The position numbers and the translations under genes are program-made. This document shows, piece after piece, positions 35,991 to 46,962 of a stretch of DNA of 64,000 nucleotides. Source of the stretch: Monodelphis domestica (lineage: Eukaryota; Chordata; Mammalia; Didelphimorphia; Didelphidae). The stretch spans positions 2,135,662 to 2,199,661 of the forward strand of contig NC_077232.1 in the NCBI RefSeq assembly GCF_027887165.1, given 5' to 3'. How positions within the stretch are numbered: position 1 is the first letter of the stretch; the number at the start of each line of letters is the position of its first letter. The notes beneath the pieces were generated by a model that was given only the letters and a program-made list of their open reading frames with translations, searched no databases and had not been told where the DNA came from.

Positions 35991-38128
35991 ATTATTAAAT
36001 GAAATTTTGCAAAATCCCTTCAATGTCCTTTTGCTACAGAGAAGTTCAGTGATCAAATTGGGGAAGGGAGAGGAAAGCATTTTTCTTCAACAGAAAATAT
36101 TTTCATTATGATGCCATTTAATAAAAAGTATCTCACTACTACTTTTGAGATGAATATTTTGATATCTCAAGGGAGGAGGAACAGAATTTCATTTTTACTT
36201 TTTTTAAAGAGAGCTAATATGTGTGTGAAGACACAGTTTGAATCAAGACCTGAGTAGTTTGGGACAGAAAATGAGCAATACTGTAATTTCGTAATCACCT
36301 TGTGAACAATTGAAACTTCATTTATGTGGAAATAGTATCTTGGTTTTGCTATAAAGTTAAAGAAAGTATCTTACTTCCCGAAGCCTAGACAAATATGAGT
36401 GTAAACTACCATAGTTGCAAGATCTCCAAAGTATTCCAAGAGCATGTTGGAGTCTACCAAGATAACTCAGGTCATTGGCAGACACTTTTCATGACTAAAG
36501 AGGGTGAAACTGAAAGCAATGAAAAATCATGCCATGATTTTCAGATATTAGATTTCAAAAGGACTGTTGATTCCATGGGGGAAATTTGTAGTTGTCACTG
36601 ATTAGAAGAAAGATGAGACACTGCAAATCAGAAGGTTCACTTTTAAGTCATTGAAGTATGAGAATCTGAGAGAGGAGAGCTTGACGATGGAATGTGCTAT
36701 GAGGACTTGGGAAGACTCAGGTTTGGGGCAGAGAAAATCTGCTCTGTGGGAGCTCTGAGCATGAGAAATGGCTTCTGCTGAGTGACTCTGAAGGGTGAAA
36801 GAGGAACCTGATCTCACCAAACCGGAGCTCCAGCTTGCAGGTCGTAGCCACCTAGAATTAAGAGGGGTAAAGCTTCTCATAAAAGGCTGTTGCTCTCATC
36901 TGTCACCTCTGTCTTGAGAAAGAAAAGGAGAAAGGGAATTCTGCAGACTTAGGATTCTGGTGAAGAGGATTGGGTGTGTTTGCCTGGCTTAAAGGTCACT
37001 TCAACTGTATTGCTATATATTCCATACTGATTGGACAAATTGGAGTCTCCAGGTGTAACGACTCTTCGTGCCAATGGGCCCAGGCTTCCAACGCCCAGAG
37101 TGGGACTGTCTCTGTGCACCGACTCTTCCACTTAAATCTTCAGGCACAAGTGTCTGTGTGCACAAAAACACACAAAGACAATCGTCATCCTCGGTTAGAG
37201 AGACAACCAACGGTTGGACAACATAGCTTATGTTCTACAGTGGAGAAAACCACATAACAGTAATCCCCAGGAGGGGCACTCTGAACCTGAAAGTTATTGC
37301 AATAGCAGGTACCATATTCCGACACATTTGGGTCCACAGCACTTTCCTTTCCCCTGCCCCGGCTCTCTCCAGAATCCCACCCTTCGTATTCCCCTTTTCT
37401 AGTTATACGCAGATATATGAAGTCCTGCGAGCACTCACCTGAAGAGCCACACCAGTGCACAATGGTAACTAGTAGGTCTAGATTCCCAGCCTCAGAAGAG
37501 GACCACAATGTTATTCTGAAACTCTCAGAGTTCTGGGGTTACATCTAAAAGTTCTTAGTCATCTCTTCAGTTCTTGAGTTCTGATTTGATTTGATTCTTT
37601 TCCAGACACATCTATTCACAATATAACACTGATATAGCACAGAATATCTTGATGACCAGTCAGTAATTTAATGTATTATATAATACTTTTATGTTTTAAA
37701 TATAAGCACTTATAAAGAGATAGAAAAAGGAGTCTTAGCACTAACAGGTCAAAGATCATGTATAAAACTTGTATCGGGTATTATTTACATATAAATCTGG
37801 GTCGCCCTCTCCCACTAATGCCCACAATATCCATGAGAAAGAAAAGGCAGACTATAATAAAATCTTGGTAGGGAAGCATATGAGGGCGGAAAATCCTTTT
37901 GATTAAGGTGCCTCACAGCTAACTAAACCAATTCCTTGATGACTAACATACTAATCCCATCCCAATGATTCTGAACTCCATGTTGTCATTGCTCAGACGC
38001 CACTCTATCCTCTCCCACTTACCATTCCTCTATTTCTATCTTCCTCTGCCTGTGCATACAAACACACATGGAGGTATTAATATGCATTATGTGTGTATAT
38101 ATATGCATGAGTGTATGTATATTTAGAG
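35991..38128. other. Unassigned DNA, partly CpG-containing
   Basis: About 2.1 kb without a recognised gene or repeat. The stretch 36950-37510 carries several CpGs and overlapping frames on both strands (95 and 107 codons). I could not match either to a family. Confidence 0.4.
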
Positions 38129-38227
38129 CAGTGGTTCTCAACCTTTCTAATGCCGTGACCCCGCAATATAGTTCCTCATGTTGCAGTGACCCCTAACCAA
38201 AACATGATTTTGGTGGCTACTTCAAAA
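38129..38227 (+). mobile_element. hAT DNA transposon end (SPIN-like)
   Basis: The segment starts CAGTGGTTCTCAACCTTTCT and continues GTTCCTCATGTTGCAGTGACC and GGTGGCTACTTCA. This is the terminal region of SPIN and related hAT elements, which end in inverted CAGNGGTTCTCAACCT. ATTTAGAG precedes it and would suit the eight-base hAT target (consensus close to NTCTAGAN). The other end is missing; the fragment abuts an L1 piece at 38228. It is non-coding. Confidence 0.75.
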
Positions 38228-38985
38228 GGTAATGATTTCCAGCTTTTCCAGAAATTTTTCTCAAACAATGAGTTCATGTACAAAAATCTTAGATAATTTG
38301 ATTTATCAAATACTTCTTTACTGTTGCCATTTCCTACTGTGCATCCTGTACCTAAACTATTCCACAGATCCACAACTTTCTTTCTTAGTGAGTACCAAAT
38401 TCTTTTCATGATTACTCTTTTGCAATACATTTTGAGATCCAGTATGACTAGACCACCTTCCTTAACATTCTTTTTCATTAAATCTCTGATATTCTAGACC
38501 TTTTGTTTTTTCAGTTAAATTTTATAATTTTATTTTCCAACCCTATAAAATAATTTTTGAGTAATCTGATTGGTATGGCATTGAATAAGTAAACCAATAA
38601 TGAATGAGTAAATAAAATAAAAATATATATTGTTTTATCGGCTCAGCCTACCCATAAGCAATTAATATGTTTCCAGATATTTATATTTGACTTTGTTTGA
38701 AAAGTGTTTTATAATTGCGTTTACATAGTTGCTGGATTTGTCTTGGCAAGAAGATTCCCAAATATTTTATATTGTATGGTTATTTTAAAGGCAATTTCTC
38801 TATCTCTTGGTCCTGGACTTTTTTTAGTGACATATAGAAACACAGATGATTTATTCATTTATTTTTCAACTACTTTTTAATTGATTTTCTAGGATTCTTT
38901 AGTATATCATCATATCATCTTCAGAGTGATTGTTTTGTTTCCTTGTTACTTATTCAAATTCCTTCCATTTGTTTTTTCTCCTAAA
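38228..38985 (-). mobile_element. L1 ORF2 internal fragment
   Basis: The minus-strand frame at 38176-38478 includes KEGGLVILDLKMYCKRVIMKRIWYS, corresponding to the L1 ORF2 C-terminal region (compare 20298-20420). The DNA continues upstream towards the reverse-transcriptase part. It is truncated at both ends and inactive. Confidence 0.8.
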
Positions 38986-39475
38986 GGATCTGCCTACAAA
39001 AAGTCTCTTCTCACTCCAAACTGTTTTCTACTCTACTGTCAAATTAATGTTCCTAAAGCAAAAGTCAGACAATGATAAACTCTCCCTATGTTCCCATTCC
39101 CTAAACTCCAGTAGCTCCCTATCGCTTTCAGGATATGAAATGTTCTCTTAGACATTTAAGTCTTTCATATGCAAACCCCCTCCTGCCTTTCCAGTCATTT
39201 TATATGTTATTTCTCTCTTTCATGTTCTAAAAACCCATGGCACTGTCTTTCTTTCTACTTATCCATCAATATACTCAGTTTCTAATTCTAGGCATTTCTA
39301 GTGGTTATTGCCCAGATCCAATATTCCACGTCTCCATCTTCTGACTCCTTTTAGTGCCAGATAAAACCTCACTTTCTACAGAAAGCCTCTTCCAATTACT
39401 CTTACTGCTAATACCTTCCCTGAGCTGGTTTTCTCTGTTCCCATTTTTTCATAAATTCATGGTGACTGACTGAAA
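38986..39475 (+). repeat. L2 LINE fragment
   Basis: Text such as CTACTGTCAAATTAATGTTCC, AAACTCCAGTAGCTCCCTATC and GCCAGATAAAACCTCACTTTC, AAGCCTCTTCC follows the L2 3' region. Diverged. Confidence 0.6.
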
Positions 39476-39647
39476 TGCCCACACCAGGGTCTTATATGCC
39501 TAGATCCGAGATCCTTTATATGTTTTCCCCCCTTATTTTCATCTCTGACACATGATGCCTAGAGCACAGAAGGTGTTTCATAAATTCATGGTGACTGACT
39601 AAAATGCCCACATCAGTGTCTTATATGATAAGATCCAAGGCCCTTTA
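39447..39647 (+). repeat. Local tandem duplication, 129-base offset
   Basis: The block at 39447-39518 (TTTCATAAATTCATGGTGAC, then ATGCCCACA) recurs at 39576-39647 with a few substitutions. Both start just after a TTTC junction at the end of the L2-like sequence, so the duplication postdates the L2. Confidence 0.85.
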
Positions 39648-39715
39648 CCATCCTCATCAACTTCCTAGGTGGCAATGACAAATTCAAGACATCATGTCAC
39701 ATCCCGAGTGTCTAA

Positions 39716-40382
39716 TGTAAACCTTAAAATTTCTTAGACTTGTGAATGTTGGAAATTTCACCATTGGAAGGTTTCATGCTTGTAGGGAATTTCCTACTAA
39801 TAGTGGGAACTCTATTGGAATGTGAACCCCATTGGCAAGGGAGGTTCCTCCTCCTCCCTTCTTAAGATTACTTTAGGACAGAAACCTTTTGCTGAACAAT
39901 GGAAAGGGCTGCAGCATAGATCAAAATTTAATTATTCCAATCTCCACCCTACTCAGGGTAACAGGATTTAGGAAGGGCTGCAGCAAAGGATCAAGATTTA
40001 ATTATTTGAGAATATGACCTTCAACAGACATGTGCAAAGCCACAGACCTCTGGGCGGTCCTGGGTTAAGCTAGAGCCACCATTGGCACAGGGAAGACATG
40101 GACAGTGATTGGTAGATGTGAGAACTGAGGGGAGGGAACTTGGATGTTTTCCTTAAAGATAGCAGAGTCTGAGGACTGGGGGTTGGTTGGAGAGTTTTTG
40201 CTCTGAGAGGTTGTGCTCTGAGAAGCTTGCTCTGAAGGAAGCTGGAGGTGGAGGCCCCTGAGACTGTTTCTCCATTTTGGTCACGTGAGTGATAGCGACT
40301 GATCTCTTTCCTTTGCCTCAGCTATCTAAGGGCTTGGGCCTTTTGGCCCAGACTAAACAGAGGGGGTATTTAAGCCCTATTC

Positions 40383-40464
<82 letters not shown>

Positions 40465-40604
40465 CTTTCTTCCTCCTGTTTGTAATTAAACTCCATAAAA
40501 GGTTGACTGCTGACTTGAGTTTTCACTTAGGAATTACATAGCTGAATTCCTTGGCGACCTTAAATTAATATATATCAGTCTTTTAAAGTGATTTCCTTGT
40601 CACA
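39716..40604 (+). mobile_element. Solo LTR, family A, plus orientation
   Basis: Starts TGTAAACC, ends CTTGTCACA, and is flanked by CTAA on both sides (39712-39715 and 40605-40608), a perfect four-base target duplication. LTR parts are visible: a GGTATTTAAGCCC promoter box near 40370, a 76-base (CT)n tract at 40386-40461 and AATTAAACTCC poly(A)-like signal near 40485. The U5 follows. The last 130 or so bases are nearly identical to the inverted copy at 59131-60234, so both are young. No internal viral genes are present. Confidence 0.92.
40386..40461. repeat. (CT)n tract inside LTR
   Basis: About 38 CT dinucleotides without interruption lie between the promoter box and the poly(A)-like signal of the solo LTR. 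The Ser-Leu frame across it is an artefact of the repeat. Confidence 0.95.
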
Positions 40605-40615
40605 CTAATATTGAG

Positions 40616-41080
40616 AAGACAGATCAATTTTTTATTACTTGTGTCTAGTTGATAAATAAATAAATACTATAATCAAGGAAGAATGACAAAAAGCAAAGTA
40701 AAATCTGAAAGGTAATGAAAATGGACCCAAGAGAAGCAGATGGACCCATCATGAGCCAGCAGGGGAAGAATTCCATGCAATTGTAAAGAAGATTCAAAAA
40801 GAGAAAACTGTTGGCCAGAAGGAGGTCTGGGTACTCTTTGACTTCTCTCTTCACTTCTCTTCTGACTCTCTCACCAGAGATTCTGTCCAGAGCTAGAGAG
40901 CAGAATTGGGTTTATATACCTTTTCCTACCTGCATTGTGCTGAAGAAGTGTTAATGCTTTGTTTTGAAGACCATCTCATACCATCATTTCATTCTTGAAA
41001 AGACATTTTGATCTCCCATCAGATATAGATATAGAAAATATAGGGATCGGGTCTACCCAATCCCTCTGTCCTACCTTTTC
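40616..41080 (-). mobile_element. Possible LTR on the minus strand
   Basis: On the minus strand there is a GGTATATAAACCC promoter-like box (seen at about 40909 on the plus strand) and about 290 bases downstream an AGTAATAAAAAATTG poly(A)-like signal near 40633. This spacing suits an LTR. No partner copy or target duplication is visible. The solo LTR at 39716-40604 may have inserted into it. Confidence 0.35.
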
Positions 41081-42078
41081 CCCTTTTAATCTCTTTGCTA
41101 TAGAAATAAATTAGTCAAATTAGTATATCAAGACTGTCTCTGAAGTTTGTAATAGGAGAGAAGATTCAAACTCATTTAGAAGCAGAGTTGGGAGGGGGTT
41201 GATTCACTCTGGGTCAGGTCCAGACTCCATTAGGCTTTGTGGAGAAAGAAGAAGTGCTACACTTTAACCAGCCCCTCCAACAGCTGGTTTCCTATTCCTA
41301 GTATAGGGAAGGACCCCTCTCTCAATCCCACCATTACAATACTTAGATACTTTTTTTTTTCCAGTAAGGAGTCACTAACCTCCTGTATAAGAACTGTCAA
41401 ATGGTTTAACCTCTCTGGGACTCAAATTACTTAACTGTAAAGTGGAAGGGTTCTCTAGAGACTCCATAAATTACTCTCCAGTCTAAAATGCTGGGATTCC
41501 GTAAAAATATCCATAATCTTCCACATGGGCAATCTCTTTTCTATAGTGACTAGACCCCAAAGTCATTGGTGGTGTTGAAAGGAAAATCCTTTGTTTGGAC
41601 TTTCACCCTGATTTATGAGGCAAAACTCAGGACAAAGAGAATTGAAATGAACTGTTTAGTTAATAAGAATGTCTAAGTAGAAACATTGACAGGCTTATTA
41701 CTTGAGATCATCAAATGGTTTCAAGCTGGGCCATCTTTTATCGGTACCTTTCATAATGAAATAAAAGCCAGTTGGGGAGATTTACACTGATTAAAGGATT
41801 TGGGTCCTTGCATCTCAATTCTTCTCCAAGGTAGGAAATGTGAGTCAATTCCCAGGGAGTGCAATAAACAACATGGGTAGGGTAGCATGAAAAAAACAGG
41901 TAGTACAAAAAGCAGCAGATCCAGGTGTCACTTTCTCCAACACTGATTGACAAGCAGGGCTGGGAACAATGGATCACTCAGTCAAAAGCTTTCAATAGTC
42001 CCCAAACACACTCATGCAGATTCAAAGGTCAATATCTGCCTAGAGGAGAAGATCAAATCCTCCTCAACTTGCAGCCTT
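41081..42078. other. Unassigned DNA with a CORE-SINE remnant
   Basis: At 41390-41505 the text TTTAACCTCTCTGGGACTCA, then CTGTAAAGTGGAAGGG, then CTCCAGTCTAAAATGCTG resembles a MIR/THER tail on the plus strand. The rest holds no recognised feature. Confidence 0.4.
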
Positions 42079-42180
42079 GCAATTCAATTCAGTAAGCATT
42101 TATGAAGAACCTACTATGTTCTAAAGACTATGCTTAGTCCTTGGGATAAAAATTAGAGAAATAAAAGGGAGAGAGAACTG
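42079..42180 (-). repeat. L2 LINE terminus fragment
   Basis: CAATTCAGTAAGCATTTATG, then CTACTATGTTCTAAAGAC is the reverse complement of an L2 3' end. Short and diverged. The interval 42181-42490 beyond it holds no recognised feature. Confidence 0.55.
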
Positions 42181-42490
42181 CCACCCAATGGGACTGGGTG
42201 TAGGGACCTCTTGTTTCTTGGAATTTGAACCAAGCCTAGATGCAAATGGAAAGTGGAGAGTTACCTGGAAAGTAGATTCAGTCCTCTATAAAGAAAACCT
42301 TTGGGGAGAGATTAGCATTCCACTCTCTAGCCCTCCAATCAGAGGGGACAGGATACTGAGTGAGATGGGAATGTGTTGAGTATCCAAAGCTAAGTAAACC
42401 AGCATGAGGAGGTTTTAAGTGATCATCTTCTCCTGAATGGGGCATCATGCTCCTTGTAATTCAAACCAAGCAGACTTGTAGATGGAAAGT

Positions 42491-42760
42491 TGTTGTTGTT
42501 CATTCTTTGCTTCTTGAAAGGACTAATGATATCACTAGAATGATGCCTTGAACTTGTTTAAGAGTTGAATTTAAGAAGCAGAATTGCACAAAGGCATTGC
42601 CATCACACTTCCACAGTCAAAGAAATCTAGTGGCAAGACAAAAGTCAAGTCCACTGGCAGTGGCCCTGGGTGCAGTGGATGAACTTTGGCATCTTTATTG
42701 TCTGACCAAGGTTTAAGTGCTCCCCAGTACCTGCTTCAACCACCTTCAGGGTTCTTGGAA
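42491..42760 (+). repeat. RTE-type LINE or RTE-tailed SINE, 3' region
   Basis: The block GTTGTTGTTCATTCTTTGCT, TTGAAAGGACTAATGATATC and GGCAGTGGCCCTGGGTGCAG resembles the 3' region of marsupial RTE LINEs and the SINEs using that tail. Boundaries beyond 42760 are not clear. Confidence 0.55.
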
Positions 42761-43901
42761 GGAACTCTTCTCATTAATCCATTCCTCCGGGGAAGTTTTC
42801 AATGCCTGGGGTAGACAACCACTTAACTTAACTTAACACTTAACCCAGCCCATCCACATAGGAGGTTTTGCCAGTGTGTGGCCCCTGCATGTTACAGCTT
42901 CTTGGAGTCACAGGTGAGAGTGTGCTGGAAGGTAAATATCAAAGACAGAAGAGCAGCCTGAAAAAGACTTAACAAACCCTTGCATTAAAGGTGCTATTCC
43001 TCCTGGAATAAGCTATATATTCCAATCTAGGTCTGGAGAAGAGACAAAGAAAGACTGTGATGAACTTCCAAAAGGTTTTAGGGGACCTGACTACACAGCA
43101 ATTCTTGAAAAATAGACTTGAGTGGCAAGGTGACTCTCAATCACCTTCTAGTAAATGAGGATAGAGGAAAGTCAATAATGACTTCCTTATTACCTTACTT
43201 AGACCCAGCCAGGAAAGGAGTCCCATCATGAAATGCTAAGTAGACAAAGTTGGCCCTGATTTCATAAAAATTTTCCCTTGGGAAAGTTTGCCAGAGCCTG
43301 GGGATATACACCTCCTGACATTAGAGTCAGGCAGAACTTCAGACTGGTTATGATGCTTCTGATTCTCCAGCAGTGGATGTCAGCCCCAAAGGTGACTTAA
43401 AATTCCTAGAATAATAGAGGGCAGTACAAAGACTCAGTCTGTGAGACTCTACCTTCATCTCTTAACTCACTGCCTCTCTAAAGGCTTATTTCTTCTTAGT
43501 CATGAAAGGAGACTTTCCTGGTTCTTCCACTCTTGTCAGTTTGAAAATAGGTTCATTATCTTTTCTGGAATAATTTGGTATTTCATCATTTTACTATTCT
43601 TTTTAATGAATTCTTGTTTCACTTTATGCAAGTCATCTCATGAAGTCTTGCTGGATCATCTTTTCAGCAGAAAATTTTCACTATGGATGATGTGCATGAT
43701 GGACCTCATAAATATTTTTCTCTGACATTATATCATGCTCCTATTTTCCACACATCTTCCCACCAAGCCTTCCAAAGGTTGTGGCCTAAAAGATGCCCCA
43801 AACATACTTGGGGTGTTGCAACCTTATTAACACAGAGTAAAGATTTTGATGGTAGAGTTCAGTTTGTTTTTTCCCATCAGCATAGTCATCCCTGCTTTAG
43901 C
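42761..43901. other. Unassigned DNA, perhaps old RTE
   Basis: The first few hundred bases may continue the RTE-like element (GGGTAGACAACCACTTAAC region). After 43380 nothing is recognised. The 94- and 96-codon frames at 43441-43973 show no domain. Confidence 0.35.
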
Positions 43902-44910
43902 TTATTTGCCCTATTAACTGTCAGTTGTTGTTTATATAATTTTTATTTAGAATATTTTTCCATGGTTACATGACTCATGAATTCCCACCTTCTTCCCCAC
44001 CCCCCCAAGCGGACAAGCAATTCCACTGGGTTACACATGTATCATTGTTCAAGACCCATTTCCATGATATTCATATTTGCAGTAGAGTGATCCTTTAACA
44101 TCAAAACCCTAATCACATGCCTATCACACTATGTGATTGATCATATATTTTTCTAATGCACTCCTGATTCCATAATTCTTTCTCTGAATGTGGATACTTT
44201 CTTTCTCACAAGTCCCTTGGGATGGTCCTAGGTCATTGCATTGCTACTAGTAGCAAAGTCAGTTACGTTTGATAGTGCAACAATGTATTATTCTCTGTGT
44301 ACAATGTTCTTCTCCTGGTTCTGCTCCTTTCACTCTGCATCTATTCTTGGAGGTTGTTCCAGTTCACATGGAATCCCTCCAGTTCATCATTCCTTAGAGC
44401 ACAATAGCATTCCATCACCATCAGATACCACAATTTGTTCAGCCATTCCCCAGTCATTTCCCCCTCATTTTCCAGTTTTTTTTTGCCACCACAAATAGTG
44501 TAGCTATAAATATTTTTGTACAAGTCTTTTTTCCTTATGATCTCTTTGGGGTATAAATCCAGCAGTGCTATGGCTGGATCAAAGGGCAGACAGTCTTTTA
44601 AAGCCCTTTAGGCATAGTTCCAAATTGTCCTCCAGAATGGTTGGATCAATTCACAACTCTATCAGGAGTGTATTAGTGTCCCAATTTTGCCACATCCCAT
44701 CCAAGAGTTATCACTTTCCTTTGCTGCCATATTGGCCCATCTGCTAGGTATGAGATGGTACCTCAAAGTTGTTTTGATTTGCATTTCTCTAATCAGGAGG
44801 GATTTAGAACACTTTTTCATCTGTTTATTGATTGTTTTTGTTTCATTCTGTGAAAACTGCCTATTTATGTCCCTTGACATTGTCTATTGGGGGAATGTTA
44901 TTTGCCCTAT
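43902..44910 (-). mobile_element. 5'-truncated L1 with 13-base direct repeats
   Basis: The L1 3' end lies on the minus strand, with an ORF2 C-terminal piece at 44341-44523 (FFLIN-like and KLWYLMVMECYCALRNDE). TTATTTGCCCTAT occurs at 43902-43914 and 44898-44910, a perfect target duplication. Between the L1 tail and the left repeat lie about 25 extra bases (TAACTGTCAGTTGTTGTTTA on the plus strand). They are not part of the other L1 3' ends here. Confidence 0.85.
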
Positions 44911-45204
44911 ATCATCCTTTAATCCTATTCACAGAAGAGCTTGGGTGTCATATGGGGGCCAGAGTTGTTCCATGCCTAAAGAAACATAATTAAAATGGAC
45001 TTATGAATTAAAGATACACTTAAGAGCTAAGAGTTAGCTGAAGCTGAATGCTTACTATCGCAGTGAATTACCAAGAAAAAGAGAACAATGTGCCATCTCC
45101 AAAACCATCTTGGGCTGAGCTCAGACAGATATGTATGGGTTTTTTGTGATTCAGAGGAAGAGATGAGAGAAGATCCAGAGCCTGTACTTTCTCATCTCTG
45201 AATG
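44911..45204. other. Unassigned DNA
   Basis: No feature recognised between the L1 and the LTR. Confidence 0.4.
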
Positions 45205-46031
45205 TGTGAAGATTGGATTTAGCTATCTCCTGAATTTAACAATGAAGATACTTAGTCTAACAAAATCAGAAATGTCTTGCGAACTTTACATTACTCCACC
45301 CTACTTAGATCTTACTTTATAGAGAAGATGAAATTGTAATCTCCTGATTGAACAATGAAGGTACTTAGTTCTTACTTTATAGTGAAGCTAGAACTTTAAG
45401 TTAAGTCCATTTTAAGATCTTAATACAAAAAGGTGTTAAGTAACTATAAAGGTTAAATTAACCACAAAAAGGTTAAGTAACTCACAAAAGGTGAACTTAA
45501 CAAAGAAGTGTTAAGTAACTCTAAAGATATAATCTAATCAAAGAATATGAGAATTAAGAATGGGTATTTAGAAGAGGAGACACAAGAGTAAAAGGGGGCT
45601 ATATATTTGGCTCACAGGCTCTCTCCAGGGAACCTTCTGGCTCTTTCCTTGGAGAGGTGGCTCTGGCTGGTCACTTCCTGTGAGCAGACCTGGGTGCCAG
45701 TTCCATCCTGAAACTGGAGGCTGGAGGAGCTCCCTCAGACAGCTTCCTTGAGACAGTCACGTGGTGAGTGATGAGACTGACTCCCTTTTCCCTTGGCTCT
45801 CAGGGGAGGCCCCCTTGGCCAAGGCCATGAATTCTTGTCTGGTTCAGCCTGAGCCAGAGCCAGAGAAGTTTAAATTAGTTCTTTCCTCGCTCTCTTTCTT
45901 AATTTCTTTCCTCTATATTAACTAAAATCACCATAAATTTCTAGCTGACTTGGGTATTTTTATTTGGGATATCCCCTGGTGACCAATAAATTATTTAGAT
46001 TTATCTCACAACTCTAAATTTAGCCTTTACA
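45205..46031 (+). mobile_element. Class I LTR (family B) with adjoining leader
   Basis: At 827 bases it equals the length of the solo LTR at 8376-9202 and shares its block order: GAAGATTGGATTTAG start, TTTAACAATGAAGATACTTAG, U5 CCTGGTGACCAATAAATT, and TTTACA end. A CTATATATTTGG promoter-like box lies near 45599. The flanks do not form a target duplication, and the sequence that follows looks like internal leader. This is therefore probably the 5' LTR of a largely lost provirus. Fossil. Confidence 0.65.
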
Positions 46032-46430
46032 GTTTTGGCAACCACAAAATCAGACAAGAACTTCTCAAAATTTTTTTAAGATATCCTAGATAATTTTTTT
46101 AGCCAAATTTCTCCTGCCAAGGCTTTTCACCACACCCACCCACCCTTACAAAGCCGTTTCTGATTCAGCTCACTCCTCCTGACCTTCTTGACCAACTCAC
46201 CTGGCCCCAGGCCCAGCCTCAGAAATTCTATTCCTGATCAGCTTCTTGACCCAGATCACTCATCCAGGCCCAGCCCCAGGACCCAGACTGCTGGTAGCTG
46301 CCCCTGTGTCTTCAGAATCACAAACCAGCTGGTAAAAACTGGGCTGTTCTTTCCTTAGGCAACAATTAGCTTCCATGTGGCAGGGGACCTCAGGGGGGAG
46401 AACGAGCCTCAAGATCTATGCACCGATCTC
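46032..46430 (+). mobile_element. Probable ERV leader remnant
   Basis: Right after the LTR CA comes GTTTTGGCAACCACAAAATC, in the place of a primer-binding site, followed by a C-rich stretch (CCCAGGCCCAGCC) and GAACGAGCC. No gag frame is recognised. The tRNA type cannot be assigned. Confidence 0.35.
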
Positions 46431-46518
46431 AAATTAAGAGTATCTGGCTTCAATAGAAATATTTATATTTAAGTATATATAAATATATACTATTTATATA
46501 TATATCTTATATAGTAAT

Positions 46519-46880
46519 TGTAAAGATTAAAATTTTGGGGAAGCTGAGGCAGGTAGAAATTAGTTTCTCTCTGCAAGGAGTATTATTTTTTTAGAGGTTT
46601 ATTTAAGATTGAGAACCTAAGAATATACAAGTAAGAAAAGCACGTGTCTAGGCCAGAGAGAGGCCTAGACACAACCACTCACATCTTGCCTGCTAGGTGG
46701 AGAGCCACGTGTGCTCCAAAATGGAAGTCAAAAAGAGTCCCGAGCCTATTCACAACCAGGTTTAAATATCCCACCTCACTCTCGGCCCAGGTGAGAATTC
46801 AGTGAGATTAGAGGGCATTCTGGGGAAATGGAGCAAGGATTTCTGGGAATTGAAGTCCTGGATTTGAGTCTATTTTTACA
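46519..46880 (-). mobile_element. Small solo LTR (LTR family C)
   Basis: Starts TGTAAAGATTAAAA and ends ATTTTTACA, flanked on both sides by TAAT (46515-46518, 46881-46884). It matches 9333-9681 throughout, including AAGCTGAGGCAGGTAGAAAT and CTCCAAAATGGAAGTC. The minus strand has a GATATTTAAACC promoter-like box. Fossil LTR without internal region. Confidence 0.75.
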
Positions 46881-46962
46881 TAATATATGTATATTACATA
46901 TTTTAGAATAAGTGTATATATGTATATGATATATGTATATATACATATATGTGTATATACTT
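46881..46962. repeat. AT-rich (TATATG)n-like low-complexity DNA
   Basis: Imperfect TATATG/TATACA alternation directly after the solo LTR. A shorter AT tract lies just before the LTR at 46460-46515, so the LTR inserted in an AT-rich simple repeat. Confidence 0.8.

Noticed and set aside
37185-37508. Possible immunoglobulin or T-cell-receptor V segment on the minus strand
   Set aside because: A leader-like start, a donor-like GGTGAG and a GDYCY stretch drew attention, but framework Cys/Trp spacing, a clear YYC and a recombination signal are not present.
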